Notes: a model not told the origin generated them from the letters alone. A stretch of 64,000 bases of DNA from Martelella mediterranea (GCA_003001975.1 PVUG01000008.1:62001-126000); one strand, 5' to 3'; counted from the first letter of the stretch, positions 18,041-28,396 are shown. Translations and numbers: made by a program.

Positions 18041-19438
18041 TCAAACGTGATCGCGCCACCAGGCGATCTGCCTGCGCACTTCGTCCGGCGCCGTGCCGCC
18101 AAAGCTCTTGCGGCTGGCGACAGAGGCCTCGACCGTCAGCACGTCGAAAATCCCTTCGGTGATCGCCGGATTGATCGCCTGAAGCTCTTCAAGCGTCAGG
18201 CCTGCAAGGTCGCATCCCTTCTTCTCGGCAAGGGCAACTGCATGGCCGGTGGCGTGATGGGCATCGCGGAAGGGAAGCCCCGCCTCGCGCACCAGCCAGT
18301 CGGCAAGATCCGTCGCGGTGGAAAAACCGGAACCGGCAGCCGCCTTCATCGAGGCAGCATTCACGGTCAGGTCGCCGACCATGCCGGTCATGGCGGCGAT
18401 TGCAAGTTCGAGGCTCTTTGCCGCGTCGAAGACCTGTTCCTTGTCTTCCTGCATATCCTTGGAATAGGCGAGCGGCAGGCCCTTCATCACCGTTAAAAGC
18501 GCGATCAGCGCGCCATTGACGCGGCCGGTCTTGGCGCGCACCAGTTCGGCGGCATCCGGGTTCTTCTTCTGCGGCATGATCGAGGAGCCGGTCGAAAAGC
18601 TGTCGGAAAGCCGGACGAAATTGAACTGCGGCGTCGACCAGATGACGATTTCCTCCGCCAGACGCGAGAGATGCGTGGCGCAGATCGAGGCTGTCGACAA
18701 GAACTCCAGCGCAAAATCGCGGTCGGAAACCGTATCGATGGAATTGCGCGTCGGCCCGCCGGCAAAGCCGAGTGCAGCGGCCGTCATGTGGCGGTCAATG
18801 GCAAAGCCGGTGCCTGCCAGCGCCGCAGCCCCCAGCGGGCTTTCGTCCAGATGCTCGATGGCGTGGCGCACGCGCTTGCGGTCGCGGCCGAACATCTCGA
18901 CATAGGCGAGGCAATGATGGCCGAAGGTGACCGGCTGGGCGGTCTGCAGATGGGTAAAGCCCGGCATCACCGTTTCGGCATGTTCTTCGGCGCGCTCCAG
19001 GAACACGCCGATCAGGCGCGTCAGGGCCGCTTCCGTTTTCGTCAGTTCCTTCTTCACCCACAGGCGGAAATCAAGCGCCACCTGGTCGTTGCGCGAGCGC
19101 GCCGTGTGCAGGCGGCCGGCCGCAGCGCCGATTAGCTCGCGCAGGCGCGATTCGATATTCATGTGAATATCTTCAAGCTGGCGCGAGAAGGTGAAGCCAC
19201 CCTCTTCGATCTCACGACGAATTGTTGTCAGCCCTTCCAGAATTGAGGCCTTGTCCTCTTCCGAAATGATGCCTTTTTCGGCAAGCATGGTCGCATGTGC
19301 GATCGAACCGTCGATATCCTCGTTATAGAGAGCCTTGTCGAAATCGATGGAGGCATTTATCTCCTCCATGATCGCATCGGGACCGGAGGCGAAACGCCCG
19401 CCCCACATTGTGTTCGAGGTGCTGTTGTCGGAAGCCAT
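18041..19438 (-). CDS. argH: argininosuccinate lyase
   Basis: The enzyme splits argininosuccinate into arginine and fumarate, the final step of arginine synthesis. The superfamily signature [20 protein letters not shown], containing the catalytic serine loop, lies in the middle third. [12 protein letters not shown] and [16 protein letters not shown] are the other conserved fumarase/aspartase superfamily blocks. Length 465 is normal. It is divergent from tlpA with 23 bases between starts, the standard rhizobial arrangement, and is followed on its strand by lptM and lysA. Confidence 0.96.
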   Translation of the reverse strand: MASDNSTSNTMWGGRFASGPDAIMEEINASIDFDKALYNEDIDGSIAHATMLAEKGIISEEDKASILEGLTTIRREIEEGGFTFSRQLEDIHMNIESRLRELIGAAAGRLHTARSRNDQVALDFRLWVKKELTKTEAALTRLIGVFLERAEEHAETVMPGFTHLQTAQPVTFGHHCLAYVEMFGRDRKRVRHAIEHLDESPLGAAALAGTGFAIDRHMTAAALGFAGGPTRNSIDTVSDRDFALEFLSTASICATHLSRLAEEIVIWSTPQFNFVRLSDSFSTGSSIMPQKKNPDAAELVRAKTGRVNGALIALLTVMKGLPLAYSKDMQEDKEQVFDAAKSLELAIAAMTGMVGDLTVNAASMKAAAGSGFSTATDLADWLVREAGLPFRDAHHATGHAVALAEKKGCDLAGLTLEELQAINPAITEGIFDVLTVEASVASRKSFGGTAPDEVRRQIAWWRDHV

Positions 19439-19461
19439 GACGTGCCTATCTGGAGAGTGAC

Positions 19462-20124
19462 ATGACGAAGAAGAGCCGCAAGAGCCCCATCTCCGCCAGA
19501 CTTGTTCTTATCGCGCTTGTTGCCGGGCTTATCGCCGGCGCTGTGGCGGTATACGTGAAAAATACCTTTTCTGGCAATGGCGCGGACGAACTGGCCACAG
19601 CCGGCGAATGCGAAATGGCGGTCGAAACCGCGGCCGCGCTGAAACCGCTGGCAATAGGCGAGGTCGCCGCCTTCATTCCCGCCGACAAGCCACGCCCGAT
19701 GCCAAACCTTGCCTTTCGCAGCGATGACGGCGAAACATCGCTCGCCGCCTTCAAGGGCAGGACCGTGCTGATGAACCTGTGGGCGACATGGTGCGTGCCC
19801 TGCCGCGAGGAAATGCCGGCGCTCGATGAACTCGAGGCGACAATGGGGAACGAGAATTTCGAGGTCGTCGCCGTCAATATCGACACCGGCTCCGATGAAA
19901 AGCCGAAGAAATTCCTCGACGAAATCGGCATTTCGTCGCTGGCCTATTACCGTGACGAAACCATGGGCGTGTTCAACACCCTGAAAAAGGACGGCCTCGC
20001 TTTCGGCCTGCCCTCCACCGTCCTGATCGACGAAAACGGCTGCCTGCTCGGCTCCATGAACGGCCCCGCCGAATGGGCAAGCGACGACGCGAAAGCGCTT
20101 GTGGGCGCGGCATATGAACCTTAA
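19462..20124 (+). CDS. tlpA: TlpA-type thiol:disulfide interchange protein
   Basis: This is a membrane-anchored periplasmic thioredoxin of 220 residues. The N-terminal helix is [18 protein letters not shown] (about 15-32), and the thioredoxin fold has the redox motif W-C111-V-P-C114. The WCVPC motif and overall layout match TlpA of Bradyrhizobium, which reduces the copper-loading sites of cytochrome oxidase subunits and metallochaperones. ATG 19462 is preceded by GGAGAG. It is divergent from argH, as in many rhizobia. Confidence 0.9.
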   Translation: MTKKSRKSPISARLVLIALVAGLIAGAVAVYVKNTFSGNGADELATAGECEMAVETAAALKPLAIGEVAAFIPADKPRPMPNLAFRSDDGETSLAAFKGRTVLMNLWATWCVPCREEMPALDELEATMGNENFEVVAVNIDTGSDEKPKKFLDEIGISSLAYYRDETMGVFNTLKKDGLAFGLPSTVLIDENGCLLGSMNGPAEWASDDAKALVGAAYEP

Positions 20125-20155
20125 ACTGGGATATCAGGGATTTTCTTGAAAGGAA

Positions 20156-20229
20156 TGGCTGGGGAACCTGGATTCGAACCAGGACTAACGGAGTCAGAGT
20201 CCGTGGGTCTACCGTTAACCTATTCCCCA
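20156..20229 (-). tRNA. tRNA-Gln (anticodon CUG)
   Basis: On the minus strand the sequence starts TGGGGAA at 20229 and ends TTCCCCA-G-CCA at 20156, giving a seven-base acceptor stem with encoded CCA. The anticodon arm is ACGGA-CTCTGAC-TCCGT, so the anticodon is CTG (Gln). The T arm contains GGTTCGAATCC. The 74-base length is right. It lies between tlpA and ppx. Confidence 0.95.
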
Positions 20230-20489
20230 CCGTCCGGCGCGGACGCGCCTTCAATGTGGGGCGCTTATAAACAGAATTACCCCGGCTTGCCAAGGGGGAA
20301 ATTCAAAATTTTCCTGTTCATTGACGATCATGCCCGGACAGGCGGCGGGACGCAAAAATCGACAAAAGAAAAGGCATTGGCCTTGCCTTCCGCGGCTGCT
20401 ATGATGACGTCAACTGAAAATCGATTGAGCGCCATGTTGCGAGCGACCCTTTGGGACAGCGGCTTGCGCGGCGCGATGGAACTGGAAAA

Positions 20490-22121
20490 GTGGAAGACCC
20501 CCAAAACAGCGACAGGCTGTCGGATGGCGGGGCGCGCTTGGAAAAAGGCAGCGAGGGCAAGCGGACCCGTCGTCGCCGATCCCGGAAAGGCAACAGAAAT
20601 GCTGCCGCCGGAGTGCCCGCATTGAATGACGGCGCAAACGCGTCGTCCGGTAGCGACCCGGCTGTGCCGCAGGCCGCAGCCGTTCCCGGTAAACGCAAGC
20701 GCCGTCGCGGCAAACGCCGCAAGGGCGGTGGCGGTCCCGTGCACGACGCAGGCAGCGGCCAGCCGCTTGCGAGCGTTGGCGATATCGCCCGTGAAAAGCC
20801 GGACGGCGACACCGCCGCACCCCGACAAAAGAAACGCAGACGGCGACGCAAGGCCCATACCAAGGGGCCGCTTGGCGCCGATGGCTGCAAACATGTGCGC
20901 GCTTCCGGTGCAAAACCAGACCGGGCGGATGCCGCGGGTAAGCCGGCCGCAGCAGATGCACCGCCTCCGCCGCAAAAACGGGGTCCGCACACGGGCGGGA
21001 CGGCACAGAGCGCACCACAGAAACCGCAACGCGACCCGACACCGCATACAGCCGGCCCCGGAAACGGCGGTCCGCGACATGCGGGCAATACCCTCTACGC
21101 TGCGCTTGATCTCGGTACCAATAATTGCCGGCTTCTGATTGCTCAGCCGACACGCCATAATCAGTTTCGCGTGGTCGACGGTTTTTCGCGCATTGTCAGG
21201 CTCGGCGAAGGCCTTGCCGCAACAGGCAGCCTGTCACCCGAGGCGATGGACCGGGCCGTCGAGGCGCTTTCACTGTGCGCGGCCAAGCTGAAGGGGCGTT
21301 CGGTCCGGCGCATGCGGTTGATTGCGACAGAAGCCTGTCGCGCCGCCGATAATGGCGATGCCTTTCTCGCACGGGTGCGGAACGAAACCGGGCTTGAACT
21401 TGAAGTCATCAACCGCGAAACCGAAGCACGGCTTGCCGTTTCAAGCTGCGCCTCTCTGATCGGGCGGGAAACCCGCTCCGCCGTGCTCTTCGATATCGGC
21501 GGCGGCTCCTCGGAAATCGCCGTGATCCGGTTCGGCGAGAACCGGTCGCTGCGCATCGCCAATCATATCTCGCACTGGACATCGCTGCCTGTCGGGGTCG
21601 TCACGCTTTCGGAGCGGTATGGCGGTCATCACGTCACGCCGGCGATTTTCGAAGACATGGTTGCCGAAGTGACCGCTCTGCTTGGCGATTTCCACTGCCC
21701 GGAAATCGAGGGCAACGCCCATGACAACGGCTTTCACCTGATCGGCACGTCGGGGACAGTGACGACGCTGGCCGGCGTCCATCTCGATTTGCCGCGCTAT
21801 GACCGGCGCAAGGTCGATGGCATATGGCTTTCCAATGACGAGGTCTCCGCCATGCAGGACAAGCTTTTGTCCTGGGATTTCGCCGGGCGGGCGGCCAATC
21901 CTTGCATCGGCCCCGACAGGGCCGATCTTGTGCTGGCGGGGTGCGCCATTCTGGAGGCGATCCGCCGCCGCTGGCCGGCGCCGCGCATGCGGGTTGCCGA
22001 CCGGGGCCTGCGCGAGGGCATTCTGACGGACATGATGATGCGCGACGGCGTGTGGCGCTCCAAGCGCCGCCGGGGCGGGTTCAACCGCGCCCACCAGCCA
22101 CGCCACGACACCAGGGACTGA
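20490..22121 (+). CDS. ppx: Ppx/GppA family phosphatase with basic low-complexity N-terminus
   Basis: The C-terminal 340 residues form an ASKHA-fold exopolyphosphatase/guanosine pentaphosphatase domain. The phosphate-1 loop is [15 protein letters not shown], then comes [15 protein letters not shown], and the phosphate-2 loop is [12 protein letters not shown]. Such enzymes degrade polyphosphate or pppGpp. The first roughly 200 residues are unusual: Gly/Ala-rich with repeated Arg/Lys clusters ([32 protein letters not shown]), probably disordered and nucleic-acid or polyphosphate binding. The start is uncertain: GTG at 20490 is preceded by GGAAAA, while TTG 20451 is also in frame. It is followed five bases later by rlmE, a conserved pairing. 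Confidence 0.88.
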   Translation: MEDPQNSDRLSDGGARLEKGSEGKRTRRRRSRKGNRNAAAGVPALNDGANASSGSDPAVPQAAAVPGKRKRRRGKRRKGGGGPVHDAGSGQPLASVGDIAREKPDGDTAAPRQKKRRRRRKAHTKGPLGADGCKHVRASGAKPDRADAAGKPAAADAPPPPQKRGPHTGGTAQSAPQKPQRDPTPHTAGPGNGGPRHAGNTLYAALDLGTNNCRLLIAQPTRHNQFRVVDGFSRIVRLGEGLAATGSLSPEAMDRAVEALSLCAAKLKGRSVRRMRLIATEACRAADNGDAFLARVRNETGLELEVINRETEARLAVSSCASLIGRETRSAVLFDIGGGSSEIAVIRFGENRSLRIANHISHWTSLPVGVVTLSERYGGHHVTPAIFEDMVAEVTALLGDFHCPEIEGNAHDNGFHLIGTSGTVTTLAGVHLDLPRYDRRKVDGIWLSNDEVSAMQDKLLSWDFAGRAANPCIGPDRADLVLAGCAILEAIRRRWPAPRMRVADRGLREGILTDMMMRDGVWRSKRRRGGFNRAHQPRHDTRD

Positions 22122-22126
22122 CAAAA

Positions 22127-22831
22127 ATGGCCAAGCCACCCTCAAAACCGGCCCGCACCGGCCGCAAGATCGGCCAGAAGGTCAAGAAAAGCAAACTCAA
22201 GGCCTCGTCACGGCGCTGGATCGAGCGGCATATCAACGACCCTTACGTTCAGCGCGCAAGGACCGAGGGCTTCCGCGCACGCGCTGCCTACAAGCTGCTG
22301 GAAATCGATGAAAAACACGAGATACTCAAGGGCGCACGACGGATCATTGATCTGGGTGCGGCCCCCGGCAGCTGGTCGCAGATCGCCGCCAAGGTGACCG
22401 GGTCCACGGATACGGATGTGCGGGTGGCCGCGATCGACTTTCTCGAAATGGCGCCTGTTCCCGGTGTCAAATTCTTCCAGATGGACTTTCTGGACGATGA
22501 CGCGCCGGAACTTCTGCGCGACGCGCTCGACGGTCCGCCCGATCTGGTGATCTCGGATATGGCCGCGCCGACCACGGGCCACAAGCGCACCGACCATCTG
22601 CGCACCATGTATCTGTGCGAGGTGGCCGCCTATTTTGCAATCGAGACCCTGGCCGAAGGCGGACATTTTCTGGCCAAGACCTTTCAGGGCGGGGCCGAAA
22701 ACGATCTGCTGACCATGCTCAAGCAGAATTTCAAACAGGTGGTCCACGTCAAGCCGGCGGCATCGCGTTCCGAATCGGTGGAGATGTTCGTGCTCGCCAA
22801 ATCCTTCAAGGGCCGTCAGACGGACGATTGA
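22127..22831 (+). CDS. rlmE: 23S rRNA (uridine-2552-2'-O)-methyltransferase RlmE
   Basis: RlmE (FtsJ/RrmJ) methylates U2552 in the A-loop of 23S rRNA during late 50S assembly. ATG 22127 gives 234 residues with a basic N-terminal tail ([19 protein letters not shown]) and [15 protein letters not shown]. The SAM motif is [15 protein letters not shown], the catalytic aspartate is in [19 protein letters not shown], and the catalytic lysine is in FLAKTFQGG. The frame stays open upstream to 21902, but that part overlaps ppx and lacks family character. It is probably co-transcribed with ppx. Confidence 0.94.
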   Translation: MAKPPSKPARTGRKIGQKVKKSKLKASSRRWIERHINDPYVQRARTEGFRARAAYKLLEIDEKHEILKGARRIIDLGAAPGSWSQIAAKVTGSTDTDVRVAAIDFLEMAPVPGVKFFQMDFLDDDAPELLRDALDGPPDLVISDMAAPTTGHKRTDHLRTMYLCEVAAYFAIETLAEGGHFLAKTFQGGAENDLLTMLKQNFKQVVHVKPAASRSESVEMFVLAKSFKGRQTDD

Positions 22832-23041
22832 GAGCGCCGTCACCCGATCGCGGCTGAAACCGGCTCCCCGCTCCAGTCAGGCAACAGTGATGCCTATTGA
22901 TGAGCTGCGTTCATCTTTGTCAGCAATGCGAGCATCTTTTTGAGCCAGCGGCGCATGGCCACATTGAGGGTCGATGTGGTCAGGCGGCACGCAATGCCTT
23001 CCCGGCCATGACAGACGTGATCGAAGTGAAAGGACAGCGCC

Positions 23042-23419
23042 ATGAACTGGACACCGGAACAACTCGAGGATATCGCGGTTGCCGACGATTTCCGCATCGC
23101 CCCGTTTCGCGAGGACGGGAAAACCTACGGTACGCCAACCTTCATCTGGTCGGTTGTGGCGGATGGCGAACTCTATGTGCGCGCCTATAACGGCACGCGT
23201 TCGCGCTGGTATCAGTCAGCACTTGAACAAAAGGCAGGGCGCATCAGTGTTGCCGGGAAAACCCATGAGGTCAGCTTCGAGCCGGTGACCGACGATGCCG
23301 TGAATGACCGCATTGATGATGCATACCGTGCAAAATATGCCAGCAGCAGCTACCTGTCCCCGATGATCGCGCCGCGGACGCGCGCTGCAACGATGCGGGT
23401 GAACCCGCGCAAGGCCTGA
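23042..23419 (+). CDS. DUF2255 family protein
   Basis: This 125-residue soluble protein has the DUF2255 pattern: an N-terminal MNWTPEQLEDIAVADDFRIAPFR, then PTFIWSVVADGELYVRAYNGTRSRWYQ. The fold is thought to be related to flavin-binding split-barrel proteins, where the YNGxxSxWYQ segment is the most conserved feature. The function is unknown. It stands alone downstream of rlmE, with about 200 bases of non-coding DNA before it. AAAGGACAG precedes the ATG as ribosome-binding site. Confidence 0.82.
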   Translation: MNWTPEQLEDIAVADDFRIAPFREDGKTYGTPTFIWSVVADGELYVRAYNGTRSRWYQSALEQKAGRISVAGKTHEVSFEPVTDDAVNDRIDDAYRAKYASSSYLSPMIAPRTRAATMRVNPRKA

Positions 23420-23466
23420 AGGCCACGGGATGGACCGCGCTGATGCGGTCTGTCCCGGAGAAACGA

Positions 23467-23622
23467 TTACCGGAAGCTGTTGGGATACCGGCGATAGGCT
23501 TCGCGGCGGACTTCCTGATAGTTTTCGATAAAGTCGTTGAAGCCGTGTGCAAGGCGAACAAAGGGATTGTGCGAGCGGGTATTTGAGGTCTGGCCGTCAC
23601 GGTTGCGATGTCCGAAAGACAT
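23467..23622 (-). CDS. small basic protein of 51 residues, unknown function
   Basis: This short ORF is below common length cut-offs but well supported. AAGGAG lies eight bases before the ATG at 23622. The peptide starts MSFGHRNRDGQTSNTRSHNP and continues with an amphipathic helix (FVRLAHGFNDFIENYQEVR) and a basic REAYRRYPNSF end. It is rich in Arg, Asn and Phe with no membrane segment. It sits between the DUF2255 gene (convergent) and the LuxR regulator, in an otherwise empty stretch. I do not recognise a named family. The YRRYP ending and size recall small DUF1127-like rhizobial proteins, but that is only a resemblance. Confidence 0.6.
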   Translation of the reverse strand: MSFGHRNRDGQTSNTRSHNPFVRLAHGFNDFIENYQEVRREAYRRYPNSFR

Positions 23623-23723
23623 GTCTTGAACTCCTTATTTTCGCGTGTGTCCAATATATAATACCGTCGCGGCCGCACGAACATGGACAAGCTGTCATCG
23701 CAGCCATGCACTGAAGTCTTGCC

Positions 23724-24320
23724 TCACGGGCAGCCCTCCCCGAAATCGGGTTTGGACGGGTTGTCGGCACTGTTGAGAAACCAGGCGAGCAACTCCGCAC
23801 TGTTGCGCAGCCCTAGCGCCCGGGTCATGCGCAACCGGTGGGTTTCGATGGTTCTGCGCGAAAGCCCCAGTTCTCCGGCGATTGCGGCATTGGTCTTGCC
23901 CTGGGCAACCAGTGTGAGGATCTGACGCTGACGACCGGTCAGAACCGTGTTGGCCGCAGACACCGGCCGCGTGATCGGTTCGAAACAGTAAACTGCCGCC
24001 GCAAACGGGTCGTCGGTATTGTGCGAGCGCCCCCGAACGCGGCACCAGAACCGGCGACCGTCGGTCGCCGCCATGATCCGCTCGTCGTAATAGACCGCCC
24101 CGCCCGGCAGATTATCCCTCCACATCTCTCCGGTGCGCACGAAGTCGTCAATGGCCGGATAAAGTCGCGCAAAGCTCTTGTTGATGAGCGCCTCGCGATC
24201 ATAGCCGAACAAGGCCGCAAACTCTTCATTGCAGTCCCGGATCACGCGGTGGGTGGCAAACACCAGCGGCACCGGAAGTTCGGGCAGGGTAAAAGCGGGC
24301 GAGGGGTGAGCAGTGTTCAT
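23724..24320 (-). CDS. PAS/LuxR-type transcriptional regulator
   Basis: This regulator has 198 residues. The N-terminal 120 residues read as a PAS sensor (VIRDCNEEFAALFGYDREALINKSFARLYP), and the C-terminal 65 residues form a LuxR helix-turn-helix (LTGRQRQILTLVAQGKTNAAIAGELGLSRRTIETHRLRMTRALG). No receiver domain is present, so it probably senses a small molecule through PAS. ATG 24320 is chosen over a start at 24527, which would run through the scoA promoter and start. The ATG abuts a perfect 16-base palindrome and lacks a clear Shine-Dalgarno. It is divergent from scoA and is the obvious candidate regulator of that operon. Confidence 0.8.
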   Translation of the reverse strand: MNTAHPSPAFTLPELPVPLVFATHRVIRDCNEEFAALFGYDREALINKSFARLYPAIDDFVRTGEMWRDNLPGGAVYYDERIMAATDGRRFWCRVRGRSHNTDDPFAAAVYCFEPITRPVSAANTVLTGRQRQILTLVAQGKTNAAIAGELGLSRRTIETHRLRMTRALGLRNSAELLAWFLNSADNPSKPDFGEGCP

Positions 24321-24336
24321 GTCGTATAAATACGAC
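24321..24336. promoter_or_regulatory. perfect 16-bp palindrome, candidate operator of the LuxR/scoA divergent promoter
   Basis: GTCGTAT-AA-ATACGAC lies immediately upstream of the LuxR ATG and about 65 bases upstream of scoA. Two seven-base arms with a two-base centre suit a dimeric helix-turn-helix protein. Its AT-rich middle could also serve as a -10 box. Binding by the neighbouring regulator is inferred. Confidence 0.55.
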
Positions 24337-24401
24337 TCGGGCCGGGGCTGCCGCAAGCCTATTCTGTTTCTGACAAATGGCAATTTCTCTGGGAGGAGAC
24401 A

Positions 24402-25115
24402 ATGCGGAAAGTCTATCAGACCGCAGCCGAAGCGCTGGCCGGTCAGTTGCGTAACGGCATGGTGATCATGTCGGGTGGCTTCGGCCTTTGCGGCATTCCC
24501 GAGGCGCTGATCGAAGCGGTCGAGCAATCCGGCGCCCGCGACCTGACGGTGATTTCAAACAATGCCGGCGTTGACGGGATCGGCCTCGGCCGGCTTCTGG
24601 AAACCCGGCAGATCAAGAAAATGATCTCGTCTTATGTCGGCGAGAACAAACTTTTCGCCGAACAGTATCTGGCCGGCGAACTCGAGCTGGAGTTCAATCC
24701 GCAGGGCACGCTTGCCGAGCGCATCCGCGCCGGCGGGGCCGGCATTCCGGCCTTCTTCACCAAAACCGGCGCCGGCACGCTGATTGCCGAGGGCAAGGAA
24801 GTCCGGCGCTTTGACGGCGACGACTATATCATGGAGACCGGCCTTGTCGCCGATGTTGCCCTGGTTCACGCCTACAAGGGCGATCATGAAGGCAACCTCG
24901 TCTACCGAAAGACGGCCCGCAATTTCAATCCGGATATGGCAACGGCAGCCCGGCTGACGGTCGCGGAGGTCGAGCATCTGGTCGCCCCCGGCGAGATCGA
25001 TCCCGACCATGTGCACACGCCCGGCATCTTCGTCTCCCGCATCGTGCATGTGCCCGACCCCGTAAAGCATATCGAAAAGCGCACCGTGCGCGAACGCAAG
25101 ACGGAGGGCGCGTAA
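24402..25115 (+). CDS. scoA: 3-oxoacid CoA-transferase subunit A
   Basis: This is the alpha subunit of a two-subunit succinyl-CoA:3-ketoacid CoA-transferase, activating acetoacetate or a related 3-oxoacid. The [15 protein letters not shown] motif lies near residues 25-40, then [12 protein letters not shown] and the C-terminal [17 protein letters not shown]. Length 237 is typical. GGGAGGAGA precedes the ATG. It begins an operon with scoB (one base gap) and an acetyl-CoA acetyltransferase. The set would convert acetoacetate to two acetyl-CoA; 3-oxoadipate transferases are related, so the exact substrate is an inference from the thiolase partner. Confidence 0.92.
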   Translation: MRKVYQTAAEALAGQLRNGMVIMSGGFGLCGIPEALIEAVEQSGARDLTVISNNAGVDGIGLGRLLETRQIKKMISSYVGENKLFAEQYLAGELELEFNPQGTLAERIRAGGAGIPAFFTKTGAGTLIAEGKEVRRFDGDDYIMETGLVADVALVHAYKGDHEGNLVYRKTARNFNPDMATAARLTVAEVEHLVAPGEIDPDHVHTPGIFVSRIVHVPDPVKHIEKRTVRERKTEGA

Positions 25116-25116
25116 T

Positions 25117-25776
25117 ATGGCCTGGACACGTGACGAGATGGCGGCCCGCGCCGCCCGCGAACTTGAGGATGGATTCTACGTCAACCTCGGCATCGGCATT
25201 CCCACGCTTGTTGCCAATTATATTCCCGACAGCATGGATGTCCGCCTGCAAAGCGAAAACGGCATGATGGGCATGGGGCCGTTTCCCTATGAGGGCGAGG
25301 AAGATGCCGACCTGATCAATGCCGGCAAGCAGACGGTGACCGCACTGCCCGAAACCAGCTTCTTCTCGAGCGCCGACAGTTTCGCGATGATCCGCGGCGG
25401 CCATATCGACCTGTCGGTCCTCGGCGCCATGCAGGTTGCCGAAAACGGCGACCTCGCCAACTGGATGATCCCGGGCAAGATGGTCAAGGGCATGGGCGGC
25501 GCCATGGACCTGGTTGCCGGTGTCAAACGCGTGGTCGTGGTGATGGAGCACGAGGCCAAGGGCAGCCCGAAGCTTCTGCGCGAATGCAATCTGCCGCTCA
25601 CCGGCACCCGCGTGGCCGATATGGTGATCACCGATCTCGGCGTCTTCACCATCGCGCGTCACGGCCCGGTGAAGATGGTTCTCACCGAACTTGCCGACGG
25701 CGTCAGCCTTGAGGAGATCACCGCCCGAACCGAAGCCCGGTTCGAGGTGGGGCTGGACCGGGAGGGCTCGAAATGA
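25117..25776 (+). CDS. scoB: 3-oxoacid CoA-transferase subunit B
   Basis: This is the beta subunit of the CoA-transferase, carrying the catalytic glutamate in [14 protein letters not shown] (about residue 47), which forms the glutamyl-CoA thioester. [19 protein letters not shown] at the N-terminus and the later [19 protein letters not shown] are conserved blocks. Length 219 is standard. It starts one base after the scoA stop codon. Its own stop overlaps the thiolase start by four bases, so all three genes are coupled. Confidence 0.93.
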   Translation: MAWTRDEMAARAARELEDGFYVNLGIGIPTLVANYIPDSMDVRLQSENGMMGMGPFPYEGEEDADLINAGKQTVTALPETSFFSSADSFAMIRGGHIDLSVLGAMQVAENGDLANWMIPGKMVKGMGGAMDLVAGVKRVVVVMEHEAKGSPKLLRECNLPLTGTRVADMVITDLGVFTIARHGPVKMVLTELADGVSLEEITARTEARFEVGLDREGSK

Positions 25777-26948
25777 GTGATGTCGTCATTGTCGCGGCAA
25801 CGCGCACCGCTGTCGGAAGCTTCATGAAATCCTTCGCCACCGTTCCCGCCCATGTGCTCGGCGCGGCCGTCATCGGCGAGGCGCTGAAGCGCGTCAACGT
25901 GGCGCCGGATGCGGTGGACGAAGTGATCCTGGGGCAGGTGCTGGCGGCAGGTGCCGGCCAGAACCCGGCCCGGCAGGCAGCCATCGCCGCCGGCATTCCC
26001 GATACTGCAACCGCCTTCGGCATCAATCAGGTCTGCGGCTCCGGGCTGCGCACCATAGCACTGGGCATGCAGCAGATTGCCTGCGGCGATGCCGGGGTCG
26101 TGGTCGCCGGCGGGCAGGAATCGATGTCGCTTGCGCCCCATTGCGCCAATCTGCGCAGCGGCCATAAGATGGGTTCGGTCAGCTTTGCCGACACCATGCT
26201 TTGCGACGGGCTGATCGATGCATTCGATGCCACCCATATGGGCATCACCGCCGAAAATGTCGCCCGGAAATTCGGTATCGACCGGGCGCGGCAGGATGCC
26301 TTTGCGATTGAAAGTCACCGCAAGGCTGCTGCTGCCCGGGCGGCGGGCCGGTTTGCCGAGGAAATCACGCCGGTCACGGTGCGTGTGCGCAAAACCGAAA
26401 CGGTCGTCGACAGCGACGAACATATCCGCCTCGACGCAAGCCCGGAAACGCTTGCCGCCCTGCGTCCCGCCTTTGAAAAGGACGGCACGGTGACGGCGGG
26501 CAACGCCTCGGGGCTGAATGACGGCGCTGCGGCTCTGGTGCTGATGCATGCCGACGAGGCCGCCCGGCGCGGCCTTGCTCCCCTTGCCCGCATCGCCTCC
26601 TGGGCGACGGCCGGCGTCGATCCGACCATCATGGGCACGGGTCCGATTCCCGCCTCCCGCAAGGCGCTCGAAAAGGCCGGCTGGTCGGCAGAAGACCTCG
26701 ACCTTGTCGAAGCCAACGAGGCGTTCGCGGCACAGGCCTGCGCGGTTAATGACGGGCTCGGCTGGGATCCGGAAAAGGTCAATGTCAATGGCGGCGCGAT
26801 TGCCATCGGCCATCCGATCGGCGCCTCCGGCGCCCGTATTCTGGTGACGCTGCTTCACGAACTGAAACGCCGCGACGCCCGCAAGGGTCTCGCCACGCTC
26901 TGTATCGGCGGCGGCATGGGCGTCGCGCTCTGCGTGGAGCGGGGATAA
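25773..26948 (+). CDS. acetyl-CoA C-acetyltransferase (thiolase)
   Basis: This 391-residue type II thiolase cleaves acetoacetyl-CoA to two acetyl-CoA, or condenses them. The nucleophilic cysteine is in [10 protein letters not shown] (about residue 90). [11 protein letters not shown] and [22 protein letters not shown] provide the conserved His, and [13 protein letters not shown] carries the second cysteine. It overlaps scoB by four bases and closes the operon. Together with ScoAB this supports ketone-body/acetoacetate use or a link to polyhydroxybutyrate turnover. A 3-oxoadipyl-CoA thiolase is the alternative. Confidence 0.92.
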   Translation: MSDVVIVAATRTAVGSFMKSFATVPAHVLGAAVIGEALKRVNVAPDAVDEVILGQVLAAGAGQNPARQAAIAAGIPDTATAFGINQVCGSGLRTIALGMQQIACGDAGVVVAGGQESMSLAPHCANLRSGHKMGSVSFADTMLCDGLIDAFDATHMGITAENVARKFGIDRARQDAFAIESHRKAAAARAAGRFAEEITPVTVRVRKTETVVDSDEHIRLDASPETLAALRPAFEKDGTVTAGNASGLNDGAAALVLMHADEAARRGLAPLARIASWATAGVDPTIMGTGPIPASRKALEKAGWSAEDLDLVEANEAFAAQACAVNDGLGWDPEKVNVNGGAIAIGHPIGASGARILVTLLHELKRRDARKGLATLCIGGGMGVALCVERG

Positions 26949-27041
26949 GGCACAGCCGAGAGGACACCCGACAGGTTCAAGATATCGGGGCAGACGGTTC
27001 ACCGCCGAACGCAGCCGTCCCCGGTACGGCCATCATGCCGT

Positions 27042-28184
27042 TTACCGCTCAAGCCTTTGCAGCAGGGCCATTGACGGCTCGCCGGTGACCTCAAGCCCCT
27101 GACCTCTCTGATAGGCGGATATCGCAGCACGGGTTTCATCGCCGAATACGCCGTCAATGCTGCCCGGATCATAACCCGCCGCCTTCAACCGCATTTGCAC
27201 CGCCTTGCGCTGATCGGCGGAAAAACCGTATCGATCCGGCGGAAAACTGCCGCGAATCGGACCGGCGCCCGCAATCCGGTCGGCAAGATAGCCGACGCCA
27301 AGCGCATAATTCGTCGAATTGTTGTAGCGCTTGATAACGTCGAAATTCGGCCCCACCGCAAAGACCGGGCCGCCAGCCTGCGGCTGGATCCGTCTGGTGC
27401 CGGCGGCGGCACCGGGCGAGCCCTCCTCCCCGCCCCAGGGCTGGCCTTTCCGCCATCCCGAACGAGAAAGATAAGACGCCGTGCTGGCCAGTGCATCGGT
27501 CGGGTCGTCGCCCCAGATATCGCGCCGCCCGTCGCCGTTGAAATCGACCGCATAGGCCAGATAGGATGTCGGGATGAACTGGGTATGGCCCATGGCCCCG
27601 GCCCAGCTTCCCACCATGCCCTCCGGGCTGATGTCGCCGTTTTGCAGGATCCTGAGAGCCGCCGTCAGCTGTTGTTCGAAAAACGCGCCGCGCCGGCCGT
27701 CATACGCCAGCGTGGACAGGGACGACACGACCGGCACATTGCCGCGCCGTTCGCCATACATGGTTTCAAGCCCCCAGATCGCAACGATAACGTTGGCGTC
27801 AACGCCGTACGTCGCCTCGATCCGGTCCAGCACATCGCGATAGCGCGCATAATTGGCGCGCCCCTTGGCAACCCGCTCATCGGATGCGGCAATCGCCAGA
27901 TATTCCTCCAGCGTGCGGGAGAATTCAGTCTGGTTGCGGTCGGCCTCGATCACGCCCGGCGTATAGCCTGCGCGGGCAAAGGCTGCGTCCAGCGTCGCCG
28001 TGGAAATGCCGCGCCCTTCAGCCCGGCCCCTGAACCCGGACACCCAGGCATCCCAGCCGCGATTGGGCATTTGCCGCATGCCGGGATCGGAGACTGGCGT
28101 AAACCCGCCTGTCAGATTGCTGGAGCAGGCAGACAGAAGAACGGCAAGGGCCCCGGAAGAAAATGCGCGTCGTGTCAAATACAT
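27042..28184 (-). CDS. lytic murein transglycosylase, MltB family, with C-terminal peptidoglycan-binding domain
   Basis: This lipoprotein has its lipobox cysteine at residue 20 (LSAC). The SLT_2/MltB catalytic domain follows, with the catalytic glutamate E140 in AIWGLETMYGERRGN. Other blocks are MGHTQFIPTSYLAYAVDFNGDGRRDIW and a C-terminal PG_binding_1 domain (YDPGSIDGVFGDETRAAISAYQ, last 60 residues). It cleaves glycan strands to 1,6-anhydro products at the cell envelope. Length 380 is usual. It is the last host gene before the integrated element and would have flanked tRNA-Leu before insertion. Confidence 0.93.
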   Translation of the reverse strand: MYLTRRAFSSGALAVLLSACSSNLTGGFTPVSDPGMRQMPNRGWDAWVSGFRGRAEGRGISTATLDAAFARAGYTPGVIEADRNQTEFSRTLEEYLAIAASDERVAKGRANYARYRDVLDRIEATYGVDANVIVAIWGLETMYGERRGNVPVVSSLSTLAYDGRRGAFFEQQLTAALRILQNGDISPEGMVGSWAGAMGHTQFIPTSYLAYAVDFNGDGRRDIWGDDPTDALASTASYLSRSGWRKGQPWGGEEGSPGAAAGTRRIQPQAGGPVFAVGPNFDVIKRYNNSTNYALGVGYLADRIAGAGPIRGSFPPDRYGFSADQRKAVQMRLKAAGYDPGSIDGVFGDETRAAISAYQRGQGLEVTGEPSMALLQRLER

Positions 28185-28379
28185 GGCGTCGATCCGATTC
28201 GGAGCATTTCTGAAGAGAACGCTTCTATCGGATAACAGGAAAGCGGCAAAGAGTGGGCAGAAAGCGCAGACTACGCTGCCGCGGCATCCAAAACCATCCC
28301 GGAGTAGGGTCGCCTCAAACCGGCTTGCGATGAGGGACCAACGTCAACCGACTTAAGATATCAATGTCTTGGAAAAATG

Positions 28380-28396
28380 ATTGGTGCCAGAAGAGG
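28380..28396. other. attachment site, distal copy (degenerate 3' end of tRNA-Leu)
   Basis: ATTGGTGCC-AGAAGAGG repeats, in the same orientation, the 3'-terminal bases of tRNA-Leu at 38290-38307 (ATTGGTGCCCAGAAGAGG), with one base deleted. A direct repeat of the tRNA 3' end at the far side of an integrase-bearing region is the expected mark of tyrosine-recombinase integration. The flanking sequence turns AT-rich immediately to the right. Confidence 0.7.
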
